The notes: generated by a model from the letters alone, not told the origin. Positions 24,165 through 37,190 are shown, counted from the first letter of the stretch. The stretch: 64,000 nt of DNA from Cladorhizidae sp. MBARI D1340-BT2 (GCA_028752905.1 JAQNBH010000003.1:1795762-1859761), one strand, 5' to 3'. Made by a program: numbers and translations.

Positions 24165-26750
24165 GGAACATGAGTTAATGAGATTGCTGGTGTTACGTAG
24201 CAGACTTAGGAACATGAGTTAATGAGATTGCTGGTGTTACGTAGCAGACTTAGTAGTAACATGAGGAAATGAGATTGCTGGTGTTACGTAGTTAGGAACA
24301 TGAGTTAATGAGATTGCTGGTGTTACGTAGCAGACTTAGTAGGAACATGAGGACATGAGATTGCTGGTGTTACGTAGCAGACTTAGTAGGAACATGAGGA
24401 CATGAGATTGCTGGTGTTACGTAGCAGACTTAGCAGGAACATGAGGACATGAGATTGCTGGTGTTACGTAGCAGACTTAGTAGGAACATGAGGAAATGAG
24501 ATTGCTGGTGTTACGTAGCAGACTTAGTAGGAACATGAGGAAATGAGATTGCTGGTGTTACGTAGCAGACTTAGTAGGAACATGAGGAAATGAGATTGCT
24601 GGTGTTACGTGTTACGTAGCAGACTTAGTAGGAACATGAGGACATGAGATTGCTGGTGTTACGTAGCAGACTTAGTAGGAACATGAGGACATGAGATTGC
24701 TGGTGTTACGTAGCAGACTTAGGAACATGAGGACATGAGATTGCTGGTGTTACGTAGCAGACTTAGCAGGAACATGAGGAAATGAGATTGCTGGTGTTAC
24801 GTAGCAGACTTAGTAGGAACATGAGGACATGAGATTGCTGGTGTTACGTAGCAGACTTAGCAGGAACATGAGGAAATGAGATTGCTGGTGTTACGTAGCA
24901 GACTTAGTAGTAGGAACATGAGGAAATGAGATTGCTGGTGTTACGTAGCAGACTTAGGAGGAACATGAGGACATGAGATTGCTGGTGTTACGTAGCAGAC
25001 TTAGGAGGAACATGAGGACATGAGATTGCTGGTGTTACGTAGCAGACTTAGTAGTAGGAACATGAGGACATGAGATTGCTGGTGTTACGTAGCAGACTTA
25101 GCAGGAACATGAGGAAATGAGATTGCTGGTGTTACGTAGCAGACTGACATGAGATTGCTGGTGTTACGTAGCAGACTTAGGAACATGAGGAAATGAGATT
25201 GCTGGTGTTACGTAGCAGACTTAGTAGTAACATGAGGAAATGAGATTGCTGGTGTTACGTAGCAGACTTAGTAGGGACATGAGGACATGAGATTGCTGGT
25301 GTTACGTAGCAGACTTAGTAGGAACATGAGGACATGAGATTGCTGGTGTTACGTAGCAGACTTAGTAGGAACATGAGGACATCAGATTGCTGGTGTTACG
25401 TAGCAGACTTAGTAGGGACATGAGGAAATGAGATTGCTGGTGTTACGTAGCAGACTTAGTAGGAACATGAAGACATGAGATTGCTGGTGTTACGTAGCAG
25501 ACTTAGGAACATGAGGAAATGAGAGTGCTGGTGTTACGTAGCAGACTTAGTAGGAACATGAGGAAATGAGATTGCTGGTGTTACGTAGCAGACTTAGTAG
25601 GGACATGAGGACATGAGATTGCTGGTGTTACGTAGCAGACTTAGTAGGAACATGAGGACATGAGATTGCTGGTGTTACGTAGCAGACTTAGGAACATGAG
25701 GAAATGAGATTGCTGGTGTTACGTAGCAGACTTAGTAGGAACATGAGGACATGAGATTGCTGGTGTTACGTAGCAGACTTAGTAGGAACATGGGGAAATG
25801 AGATTGCTGGTGTTACGTAGCAGACTTAGTAGGGACATGAGGACATGAGATTGCTGGTGTTACGTAACAGACTTAGTAGGAACATGAGGACATGAGATTG
25901 CTGGTGTTACGTAGCATTAGTAGGAACATGAGGAAATGAGATTGCTGGTGTTACGTAGCAGACTTAGTAGGAACATGAGGAAATGAGATTGCTGGTGTTA
26001 CGTAGCAGACTTAGTAGGAACATGAGGAAATGAGATTGCTGGTGTTACGTAGCAGACTTAGTAGGAACATGAGGAAATGAGATTGCTGGTGTTACGTAGC
26101 AGACTTAGGAACATGAGGACATGAGATTGCTGGTGTTACGTAGCAGACTTAGCAGGAACATGAGGACATGAGATTGCTGGTGTTACGTAGCAGACTTAGT
26201 AGGAACATGAGGACATGAGATTGCTGGTGTTACGTAGCAGACTTAGTAGGAACATGAGGACATGAGATTGCTGGTGTTACGTAGCAGACTTAGCAGGAAC
26301 ATGGGGACATGACATTTCTGGTGTTACGTAGCAGACTTAGTAACATGAGGAAATGAGATTGCTGGTGTTACGTAGCAGACTTAGTAGGAACATGAGGACA
26401 TGAGATTGCTGGTGTTACGTAGCGGACTTAGTGTAGGAACATGAGGACATGAGATTGCTGGTGTTACGTAGTTAGGAACATGAGTTAATGAGATTGCTGG
26501 TGTTACGTAGCAGACTTAGGAACATGAGGAAATGAGATTGCTGGTGTTACGTAGCAGACTTAGGAACATGAGGACATGAGATTGCTGGTGTTACGTAGCA
26601 GACTTAGTAGGAACATGAGGAAATGAGATTGCTGGTGTTACGTAGCAGACTTAGTAGGGACATGAGGACATGAGATTGCTGGTGTTACGTAGCAGACTTA
26701 GCAGGAACACGAGGAAATGAGATTGCTGGTGTTACGTAGCAGACTTAGTA
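24165..26750. repeat. ~47 bp minisatellite inside the transposon, about 55 copies
   Basis: The core is atgagattgctggtgttacg plus tagcagacttag. The linker varies between tag, tagtag, cag and none, giving units of about 41-50 bp, and the gaggacatgag/gaggaaatgag site alternates. It lies between the left TIR and the next array. Confidence 0.96.
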
Positions 26751-26887
26751 AAACTGATATAAAAACAATTTGTCTGCATCATGAAAAAGAATTGCTTACA
26801 AAGTTTTCAACTCAGAGGAAAAAATGTTGTGATCCATGGAACTGATCCATGCCAACCCTAGGACTAGATCTCTACGTATTGTGAGCT

Positions 26888-29200
26888 CAGCTATGTGTGA
26901 GACATGTGCTAGTCCTCCAAACATGGTAGTTCCTAGCTATGTGTGAGACATGTGCTAGTCCTCCAAACATGGTAGTTCCTAGCTATGTATGAGACATGTG
27001 CTAGTCCTCCAAACATGGTAGTTCCTAGCTATGTATGAGACATGTGTTAGTCCTCCAAACATGGTAGTTCCTAGCTATGTGTGAGACATGTGCTAGTCCT
27101 CCAAACATGGTAGTTCCTAGCTATGTATGAGACATGTGCTAGTCCTCCAAACATGGTAGTTCCTAGCTATGTATGAGACATGTGTTAGTCCTCCAAACAT
27201 GGTAGTTCCTAGCTATGTGTGAGACATGTGCTAGTCCTCCAAACATGGTAGTTCCTAGCTATGTGTGAGACATGTGCTAGTCCTCCAAACATGGTAGTTC
27301 CTAGCTATGTGTGAGACATGTGTTAGTCCTCCAAACATGGTAGTTCCTAGCTATGTGTGAGACATGTGCTAGTCCTCCAAACATGGTAGTTCCTAGCTAT
27401 GTGTGAGACATGTGTTAGTCCTCCAAACATGGTAGTTCCTAGCTATGTGTGAGACATGTGTTAGTCCTCCAAACATGGTAGTTCCTAGCTATGTGTGAGA
27501 CATGTGTTAGTCCTCCAAACATGGTAGTTCCTAGCTATGTATGAGACATGTGTTAGTCCTCCAAACATGGTAGTTCCTAGCTATGTGTGAGACATGTGCT
27601 AGTCCTCCAAACATGGTAGTTCCTAGCTATGTATGAGACATGTGCTAGTCCTCCAAACATGGTAGTTCCTAGCTATGTATGAGACATGTGTTAGTCCTCC
27701 AAACATGGTAGTTCCTAGCTATGTGTGAGACATGTGCTAGTCCTCCAAACATGGTAGTTCCTAGCTATGTGTGAGACATGTGCTAGTCCTCCAAACATGG
27801 TAGTTCCTAGCTATGTGTGAGACATGTGTTAGTCCTCCAAACATGGTAGTTCCTAGCTATGTGTGAGACATGTGCTAGTCCTCCAAACATGGTAGTTCCT
27901 AGCTATGTGTGAGACATGTGTTAGTCCTCCAAACATGGTAGTTCCTAGCTATGTGTGAGACATGTGTTAGTCCTCCAAACATGGTAGTTCCTAGCTATGT
28001 GTGAGACATGTGTTAGTCCTCCAAACATGGTAGTTCCTAGCTATGTGTGAGACATGTGCTAGTCCTCCAAACATGGTAGTTCCTAGCTATGTGTGAGACA
28101 TGTGCTAGTCCTCCAAACATGGTAGTTCCTAGCTATGTATGAGACATGTGCTAGTCCTCCAAACATGGTAGTTCCTAGCTATGTATGAGACATGTGCTAG
28201 TCCTCCAAACATGGTAGTTCCTAGCTATGTATGAGACATGTGTTAGTCCTCCAAACATGGTAGTTCCTAGCTATGTATGAGACATGTGCTAGTCCTCCAA
28301 ACATGGTAGTTCCTAGCTATGTATGAGACATGTGTTAGTCCTCCAAACATGGTAGTTCCTAGCTATGTATGAGACATGTGTTAGTCCTCCAAACATGGTA
28401 GTTCCTAGCTATGTATGAGACATGTGCTAGTCCTCCAAACATGGTAGTACCTAGCTATGTATGAGACATGTGCTAGTCCTCCAAACATGGTAGTTCCTAG
28501 CTATGTATGAGACATGTGCTAGTCCTCCAAACATGGTAGTTCCTAGCTATGTATGAGACATGTGCTAGTCCTCCAAACATGGTAGTTCCTAGCTATGTAT
28601 GAGACATGTGCTAGTCCTAGTCCTCCAAACATGGTAGTTCCTAGCTATGTATGAGACATGTGCTAGTCCTCCAAACATGGTAGTACCTAGCTATGTATTA
28701 GACATGTGCTAGTCCTAGTCCTCCAAACATGGTAGTTCCTAGCTATGTATGAGACATGTGCTAGTCCTCCAAACATGGTAGTTCCTAGCTATGTGTGAGA
28801 CATGTGTTAGTCCTCCAAACATGGTAGTTCCTAGCTATGTATGAGACATGTGCTAGTCCTCCAAACATGGTAGTTCCTAGCTATGTATGAGACATGTGCT
28901 AGTCCTCCAAACATGGTAGTTCCTAGCTATGTATGAGACATGTGCTAGTCCTCCAAACATGGTAGTTCCTAGCTATGTATGAGACATGTGCTAGTCCTCC
29001 AAACATGGTAGTTCCTAGCTATGTATGAGACATGTGCTAGTCCTCCAAACATGGTAGTTCCTAGCTATGTATGAGACATGTGCTAGTCCTCCAAACATGG
29101 TAGTTCCTAGCTATGTATGAGACATGTGCTAGTCCTCCAAACATGGTAGTTCCTAGCTATGTATGAGACATGTGCTAGTCCTCCAAACATGGTAGTTCCT
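26888..29200. repeat. 46 bp minisatellite inside the transposon, about 50 copies
   Basis: The unit is agctatgtatgagacatgtg plus ctagtcctccaaacatggtagttcct. Two sites vary (TGTA/TGTG and TGCTAG/TGTTAG): the GTG form is commoner in the left half and the GTA form in the right. CTAGTC duplications occur at about 28615 and 28710. It ends exactly where the transposase-like reading frame begins. Confidence 0.96.
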
Positions 29201-29201
29201 G

Positions 29202-31620
29202 GTGAAAAGTTATGCTGTGAATGTGCTTACTCGTAGTGATGAAGATGCAGAGAAAGATGATATAATGGAAGACGATGAAAGAATGTGCATCAGTTCTCCT
29301 GAAAAGGAAACTTCTGCTTTGGATGTCAATACTGCGTTGGTTGATCTGAATGACACACCAGTCAAAACAAGAGGACTGCCAATTTCAAGTTAGAAAATGA
29401 GAGGTAAACAAAAGCTTCAATCAGCAAAGAAAGCATTGAAAAGAAAGCTTGAATTAAGTTACGAAATTGAACTTAGCAGCTCTGATGAAGACACTAACTT
29501 GAAAGAATTGAAATTATATCAATCTATGGTGCGAGAATTGAAAAATAAATTTCAAAAATATAAGTCCTATTCTGAAGGTATCCAGATATTAACCCTGTCA
29601 CCATTTCCAATACTACGGACAATGGAAGAATTCGGGGCAACAAATTATCTTGTCTAAAAAAGCCATGCTGTAAAAACACACACTAAGGTACGTATATTAG
29701 GACAGTAGAAATAAGGGGAAGACCGGGAGAGCTGAAAAGTGAAATTGTCTCCTTTATGAAAGTGATGAAAACAGTCGCATGTGTCCTGAAATGAAGGAAA
29801 CTGTATAAGTGTTACAAATAGTGAGGGTGTGAAGGTTCAACACCAGAAACATCTGGTTCTGTCCAACTTGAAGGAGCTCCATGCTGCCTGGAAGGCACTC
29901 CATGCTGCCTGGAAGGAGCTCCATGCTGCCTGGAAGGAGCTCCATGCTGCCTGAAAGGCACTCCATGCTGCCTGAGAGGCACTCCATGCTGCCTGGAAGG
30001 AGCTCCATGCTGCCTGAAAGGCACTCCATGCTGCCTGGAAGGAGCTCCATGCTGCCTGGAAGGAGCTCCATGCTGCCTGGAAGGAAAGCCATCCTGAAAA
30101 TAAATTGGCTTTTCAACATTTGCTGCACTTCGACCAAAATGGTGTGTTTTGGCTGGAGCCTCTGGGACTCATTCTGTGTGTGTCTGCAAATACCATCAAA
30201 ACCCCAAATTGATGGTTGAAGCATCTTTGAAGTCAAATATAAATGACTTGATGAAGCTGTGCGTGTGTTCTATGGAAAGTGAAAGGTGTATGATGGGGCA
30301 TTGTAAGAAGTGTCCTGGCTGCCAAGGACTGATTGATTATCTTGTTGAATGTGAAGAGACTAGGAGACATAGCGGACATCACATACCGACAATGAATTAG
30401 TACAGATCATACAACTTTGATGACTGTAACTGAACCAAAGTTGGAATTCATTGAGGACTTGGCAACACAGTTGGTCAAATTAACCTGACACAGTTTTACT
30501 GCTAAATCTCAAAGTGCATGCATTAAAACATTGAAGTCCTCCACAAAGACAATGGAGGAATCATCCTACAAGAAGATTTTGCAGAGAACTTTTCATGTCA
30601 TTCAAGACAAAGTTTCCACCGGGAAAACAAACGAGCAACCATCCACCCGTTTCTGGCATACCGCAGGCTCGAAGATGGGACTCCAAAACATCGTCATGTG
30701 TGTGTCGTAAGTGACTGTAGGGAACATTCAACATTTACGGTGTTTACCTTCTTGCGAGTTGTCGTTGCCTATCTGAAAACAGAGTTTCCAGGTCTGATGA
30801 AAATTCGCTATTTCACAGATGATGTGCCGGACAAGACTAAAACAAACAAAACTTCATCAATCTGTGCCACCACCTCTATATATATTTATATATATATAGA
30901 GAGAGAGGGGGGAATTTTGATCTGGCTGATGAATTGAATTTTTTCGCAACCTCACACAGTGAAAGTGCCCGTGACGGGATTGGAGGTACTGTGAAAAGGC
31001 TTGTGACAATGGCCAGTCTCCAACGTCCATACAATGACCAGATTCTTACGTCAGAAACCATTATGAAATTTTGTACAGAAAATATCACTGGGATCAAATT
31101 CTTCAATGTAGCACCAGAGAAAACTACAGAATATGAAACGGAACTCCAAACAAGGTTGGAGTCATCCAGGACAATCAAGGGAACTATGCAGTGCACCGAT
31201 TGGTCCGCATCTCCATCAAAGGTGTACAACTTGAGTGCTCAATCTAATGAACCAAAATTGGCCTCCGTGACGACAGCTCATGATGATAGATCTAAGGATT
31301 TGGAGTCAGGCAAACTAGTAGCAGTACGAACACCTCTACAAATCCATGAACAGAACTTTGTGTGCTGTCTTTACGATAATCTGCCATGGATAGGAATGGT
31401 GGATGAAATCTCGAATGAATTTGGTGACTACAAAATCAACTTCATGTACCCACATGTTCCAGCTAAGCAGTTTTGTTGGTCATTACAATCGGACAAATGT
31501 TGGATCGCAGAAGACGACATACTGTGTTTAGTTGAAACACGCTCAATTCGATCATCTTCATCCAGAGGCTATAGCATTAGCCAAAATGATATACTACGTG
31601 GATATATCACAACCTTGTGA
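29202..31620 (+). pseudogene. Decayed transposase of the long-TIR element
   Basis: Broken across at least four frames. An acidic N-terminal part (29202-29393) is followed by a Lys-rich helical part (29397-29657). A 21 bp minisatellite interrupts it. Next comes a Cys-rich block with THSVCVCKYHQNPKLM and CKKCPGC, probably metal binding. 30660-30880 encodes HVCVVSDCREHST and a YFTDD motif, and 30930-31620 encodes FFATSHSESARDGIGGTVKR. In the uncharacterised invertebrate family I compare this with, the last block usually has HGK and CDG, and YFSDG is usual upstream. Here the Cys is Arg, and a (TA)n/(GA)n tract (30876-30908) disrupts the frame between them. The tail to the stop at 31620 is open for 228 codons. 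Probably a DDE-type transposase and non-functional; superfamily not assigned. Confidence 0.75.
29871..30085. repeat. 21 bp minisatellite within the transposase remnant
   Basis: Ten copies of ggaaggagctccatgctgcc plus t, with GGCA for GAGC variants. The period is a multiple of three, so both strands stay open (SSMLPGR heptads on the plus strand). Confidence 0.95.
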
Positions 31621-31658
31621 GAGGTGGACCATCAAAACTTCATAAATTATGTCATGCA

Positions 31659-32173
31659 GTAGGTATTTTTTATTTGCTTTTGCTTTCACAGACTATTTAA
31701 CTATTAAGAAATATCACACCTCTGATTTTTATATATTATGTAGAAAACATGTCAGGCTACAAATTTCACTAATTTTTATTTCAATATCAAGAGAGCCACA
31801 AGGTCAAATTCAAGGTCAAACTAAAGGTCAAAAGGTCATCACATTTTAATTTGCCCCTACATTTAAAAAATTAAATTATAAAAAATGTTAGATTTGGAAT
31901 CCCTGGGGCATTTCCTTTCCAGAGAGATCAATCCCATCAAGGCGGAGTTATAGATGTTTAAAAATAGGTGGGAGGGTCTAATTTCGGCTCGTTTTTATAA
32001 AATTATCAAAATTGGGTGGGCCATATCTTGAAAACCACTGATCAGATTGAGCTAATATTTGAATATTCAGCTTTTCTAGCCAAAATCATCCCAGGCACCA
32101 AATTTGAGCAAAATCTGAAGGGGGTGGGTTAAATATTCCACTTTTGGAGGGTGATTTGACATGGAATGACCCC
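31659..32173 (-). repeat. Right terminal inverted repeat
   Basis: Reverse complement of the left arm, ending ggaatgaccc at 32173. Between 31798 and 31841 it contains four direct AGGTCA words, against two in the left arm. Confidence 0.9.
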
Positions 32174-32675
32174 ATTTCATGATTATCTTCCTTCTGGCTG
32201 CCTGCAGTAACATTCAACAACACCAGCGGCTCCAACTGAATGATCACCTACGGGGCCAATACTGATGAAGGATCTTCAATCTGTTGGTGGCCAGCAACAA
32301 GAGGATACCATCTTCGCACAAGCTCAGGTGAAATGTAAGTGCTAAAGAACTGCAGCGACTTCTCAGTGCGAGTTGACTAACACTAGGGATCTGGAACAAT
32401 ATGTTCGGTGTGGATTTCCAGCTCATCCTGTCCCCCTGGAAACGTGCAACACTACAAAGTCACAGCGTTGGATCTGAGCTTGACCTTGGTAATACATGCA
32501 TGTGCATGGCCCAAATAACAGAGGCCAGCAGAATCCTTTTTCAGGGGATCTCTCTCCTCTGCTGCTTATGATTCGCCCCACAATGCAACATCCCATCCCT
32601 TACCACAACATTCATATTGCCTATCAGATCAGAGGGTACTCCAATACTGGGCCTCTTGGAGTTAAGGAAAGTACT
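32174..32675. other. Non-repetitive intron sequence
   Basis: About 500 bp between the transposon and the 13 bp array. No gene or known element recognised. Confidence 0.6.
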
Positions 32676-33861
32676 TCACCTCATGACCTCACCTCATGAC
32701 CTCACCTCATGACCTCACCTCATGACCTCACCTCATGACCTCACCTCATGACCTCACCTCATGACCTCACCTCATGACCTCACCTCATGACCTCACCTCA
32801 TGACTTCACCTCATGACCTCACCTCATGACCTCACCTCATGACCTCACCTCATGACCTCACCTCATGACCTCACCTCATGACCTCACCTCATGACTTCAC
32901 CTCATGACCTCACCTCATGACCTCACCTCATGACCTCACCTCATGACCTCACCTCATGACTTCACCTCGTGACCTCACCTCGTGACCTCACCTCGTGACT
33001 TCACCTCATGACCTCACCTCATGACCTCACCTCATGACCTCACCTCATGACCTCACCTCGTGACCTCACCTCGTGACTTCACCTCATGACCTCACCTCAC
33101 CTCATGACCTCACCTCATGACCTCACCTCATGACCTCACCTCATGACCTCACCTCATGACCTCACCTCATGACCTCACCTCATGACCTCACCTCATGACC
33201 TCACCTCATGACTTCACCTCATGACCTCACCTCATGACCTCACCTCATGACCTCACCTCATGACCTCACCTCATGACTTCACCTCATGACCTCACCTCAT
33301 GACCTCACCTCATGACCTCACCTCATGACCTCACCTCATGACTTCACCTCATGACCTCACCTCATGACCTCACCTCATGACCTCACCTCATGACCTCACC
33401 TCGTGACTTCACCTCATGACCTCACCTCATGACCTCACCTCATGACCTCACCTCATGACCTCACCTCATGACCTCACCTCATGACTTCACCTCATGACCT
33501 CACCTCATGACCTCACCTCATGACCTCACCTCATGACCTCACCTCATGACCTCACCTCATGACCTCACCTCATGACCTCACCTCATGACCTCACCTCATG
33601 ACTTCACCTCTCATGACCTCACCTCATGACCTCACCTCATGACCTCACCTCATGACCTCACCTCATGACCTCACCTCATGACCTCACCTCGTGACCTCAC
33701 CTCATGACCTCACCTCATGACCTCACCTCATGACCTCACCTCATGACTTCACCTCTCATGACCTCACCTCATGACCTCACCTCATGACCTCACCTCATGA
33801 CCTCACCTCATGACCTCACCTCATGACCTCACCTCATGACCTCACCTCATGACTTCACCTC
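32676..33861. repeat. 13 bp minisatellite, about 90 copies
   Basis: The unit is cacctcatgacct. Point variants (ATGACTT, CGTGACCT) recur at intervals of about 5-9 units, suggesting block duplications. Each unit holds TGACCT, the complement of the AGGTCA nuclear-receptor half-site. Confidence 0.97.
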
Positions 33862-34443
33862 AAGGTCCTTGGCTTGCCTTTCACCACCATATACCCCATC
33901 AAGTAGACTTGGAAGTAAATCTGAATCCTTCTGGATATGCAACCAATTTTGCTCGACTTTGAGAAGACTTGAAGAGTGAGTTTGGCGTACAGATTTCATT
34001 ATTAATGCAATTACTCTTCCGGCTCTAAATGAATACATACAGTGTTTTGTAATTGCTCTGAGCTCTGGGACTGGTCTCAACAGACTTCACCATTTCCTCC
34101 GTAATTGTAATCTGAACCAATTCCTCCGTAATTATAATCTGAACCAATTCACACGCTGCTAACAGTTCAAGAGAACCGTATGACCATATAAGGTACTTCC
34201 CATCCAGAAGTTCTTGTAGGTGTGGAAAAGATGAGAGTAGCTTTTGTAATGTGCTTGCCAGCATACTGCCATGGAAGGAGTGGCAGGCTTGGTGCCACAC
34301 CCACCGAGTTTCTCAGTCAGTTCAGAGGATCCAGGTCTGTCAGTTTTTGATGATGGAGTTGACTCCAATGGTGATGAGCGAGGTTTAATGTCATCATCCA
34401 TTTTCCTCTTCTTTCCTCTTGCAGAAGTTAACCAGTAGATAAG
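33862..34443. other. Non-repetitive segment with possible minus-strand coding remnant
   Basis: Overlapping minus-strand frames of 77, 91 and 80 codons lie between 33847 and 34401. They could be pieces of one broken reading frame, perhaps transposon-derived, but I recognise no domain. A ~25 bp direct repeat (tccgtaattataatctgaac and its neighbour) lies at 34100-34146. Confidence 0.4.
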
Positions 34444-36764
34444 CAGGGGTTCATACAGGATTTACAGTTTGGGGGGGAAACTCAAAACGTTTGACATTTA
34501 CATGATGGGCGTGTGTAAGTAAGACAAGTAGGGCATGTCGTCCCCACCAGAATTTTTTTTGCATAATCGATGCTCTCAGATTGATTCTGAGACATTTTGA
34601 GGGTACTTTCCTATAGTTAAAGTGACAGAACATCTAGATTATGACGGTTGCATCTTGCCACAGAATCTAATGAGACAGTTGCATCTTGCCACAGAATCTA
34701 CACTATTATAATTAGGAAAGCTAACCAACAGAATAATAGCACATGGACAGAACATTCTAGATTAACACATGATTGAACTGTGACACAGAATATTCTAGAT
34801 TTATTCACAATTTGTATATAAAGAGCAAATGCTTCAGCTAGTAGCATTCTGCAACTAAATACGACCCAGAGAAATACAAACCAACACAAATGGACCTCAG
34901 GAACTTTTTAACCAGAAAGCGATTGCGTGCTGGGTCTAGTAGAGATTCTGAGGACAATGAAGATGTAGTCCCAACTACGTCGACTAGTGATACCTTGACT
35001 TCCACCAATTCCGAAGCATCAGTAGGTAGATCAGTGTGTTCCAAAGCGCAGAAGAGGAAACTCTACAAAGCCAGGCTCAGCTACAAGAAGGAGTGGGAGC
35101 AGAAATATCCTTGGGTGTACTGCGATGATCCTAAGCAGGGCATGTTCTGCAAGCTCTGCCAAAAGTGAGGAAATGCACCTTCTACAGCCAGGGGTGCATG
35201 GACCACTCGGGGAATTAAGGATTGGAATCATGCTACTGAACAACTCAAGGAACACAGCCAGTCAAAATGGCACAGAGATGCTGTTATCCATGCTCGAATG
35301 GCAGAACAAGGAAAGGAGCAGAGTGTCCTACAACTGCAATGTTCAGCAGCTGCTAAGGAGGCTGAAGAAAGGAGAGCAAAGAACAGAAACATAATGCTTA
35401 AGCTTTTGAGATCGATATATTTTCTTGCCAAAAATCGCCTGCCCCTTACAACCACATTCGATCCCCTGGTCCAGTTGCAAATGGAGATGAACTTCTCCAG
35501 CAACATGTCAAAGAGGGGCCACAAAATGCTCAGTACACATCCAAATGTTCTGCAGTGATGCTTTTAGAGGCCATCAATAGCTGGCTAGATAGGAAGCTAA
35601 TTGAGAGCTTAAAATCAAGCCCAGTGTTAGCTGATGAGTGTGTAGATATTAGTTACAGAAGAGCTGTCCATCTGTTGTCGGTGGATTGTAAATGGAAAAC
35701 CAGAGGAGCACTTCCTTACAGTGCTCCACATATGTGCCCAAGATGCTGCTACCATTATGCAATCAGCTCCTTCCTTGAGTCGAAGAACCTGGACTATCGT
35801 AAACTAATAGGCCAAGGTTATGATGGAGCAGCCACCTTTGCCGGAGAATGCAATGGAGTTCAAAAAAGGATGCGAACTCTAGCTGCACATTCCTTTTACA
35901 TCCACTGTGCCTGCCACAGGCTTCAACTAGCAAGCATGCAAGCTGCTAACAGTGTTCCAGAGATCAAGAAGATGTTTGGAACTATAGGAAATATATGGAA
36001 GCTCTTCTTCTACTCACCCAAGAAAGCAGAATCTCTCAAAGCAGTCCAGTCTGTCCTCAAGCTACCTGAGCTTAAGATTGTGAAGCCTAGTGATACCAGA
36101 TGCAGGGTTGTATACAGAAATTTTGCCAAGGGGGGGCGAACTTGAGATATGGAAAAATAAGGGGGGGCGGAGAGCCTGGATGGTGCGGAAAGGGGACGTG
36201 CACCCTGGGCTTCCGCGTGGAGTACGAAAGTGTTTTACCCACAGGTATTTTTGCAGTACTAACTGTATATATAGCTGCTACTTATGATGGCATGCACTTT
36301 TTCTAAAATCTTTAGTACAACATTCCATCTTAAATATTTGCTGAAGTTGCATGCTACGGCAATCAGCATATATAGATTAGATATAGTCACTTGTCACTCG
36401 TATAATGGAGGTGGGCTTTTGTGAAATCGAATTATGTTGCATTCCATGCATTTTCTTACAAAATCATGGACAACAGGTTTCATACACAATTTTTCTCTAG
36501 TTCTCTAGGGGGGGGGGGGGGGGGGGGGTGGAAATGGTTGGTCACTTGGTGCCCTAATTTTTGTTAATATTTTCTTAACATGTTCATAAGTCGTAAAAGG
36601 GGGGTCTGGGGGGAAGATCCCCCCATATTTTTTTTGGCTTTTACAATGTCTGAGGATAGCTATTTTGACTGACTACCAATGGCATTATGCTATACCGAAC
36701 TATGGCTAGACTGTATATATTTCTCATGATATTGTAGCTGCTTGGAAAAAGGAGAGCATGTGTC

Positions 36765-37145
36765 ATGACACGATGACATCACACACCACCACGTGCTCTC
36801 CTTTGTAGGTTTGTCACTTCTTTTGTTTCTCCTTCTTTCCCACTCCCTCTCTCTCAGTATTTTTAACTCAGTCCATTATGTCATGGTCTTCAAGTCTAAT
36901 CTTAGACATGATGTCATCACACGCCACCACGTGTTCTCCTTTGTAGGTTTGTCACTTCTTCAGTTCCCTCCTTCTTTCCCACTCTCTCTCAGTATTTTTA
37001 ACTCAGTCCATTATGTCATGGTCTTAAAGTCATCACACACCACCACGTGTTCTCCTTTGTAGGTTTGTCACTTCTTCAGTTCCCTCCTTCTTTCCCACTC
37101 TCTCTCAGTATTTTTAACTCAGTCCATTATGTCATGGTCTTAAAG
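36765..37145 (+). promoter_or_regulatory. Upstream tandem repeats of the nested hAT (E-box and CRE/AP-1-like)
   Basis: Three copies, with periods of about 138 and 116 bp, each contain tcctttgtaggtttgtcact and ttaactcagtccattatgtc. Each is preceded by a CACGTG E-box (36790, 36928, 37044), and the first two also by a GATGACATCA or GATGTCATCA word. They end just before the TATA-like box. The role is inferred from position only. Confidence 0.6.
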
Positions 37146-37149
37146 TCTC

Positions 37150-37156
37150 TATAAAA
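37150..37156 (+). promoter_or_regulatory. TATA-like box of the nested hAT transposase
   Basis: TATAAAA, 35 bp before the ATG at 37191. If it is used, the 5' leader would be only about 10 nt, so the real start site may differ. Confidence 0.5.
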
Positions 37157-37190
37157 GAAACCTTACTAGCTGATTTCTCTTCATATTAAT

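Larger units (their letters stand above)
23098..32173 (+). mobile_element. Long-TIR DNA transposon (9.1 kb), transposase decayed, family unassigned
   Basis: The ends are inverted copies: gggtcattccatgtcaaa at 23098 and its reverse complement ending at 32173. Similarity continues inward for roughly 470-515 bp, with shared words such as GGTTTTCAAGATATGGCC, GGGATTGATCTCTCTGG and GTAGCCTGACATGTTTTC. Between them are three minisatellites and a plus-strand transposase remnant ending 39 bp before the right TIR. No convincing target-site duplication is visible at the ends. The element sits in the kinase intron between exons B and C. I do not assign a superfamily: the transposase has conserved motifs I recognise from many uncharacterised invertebrate proteins but cannot name reliably. 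Confidence 0.88.
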
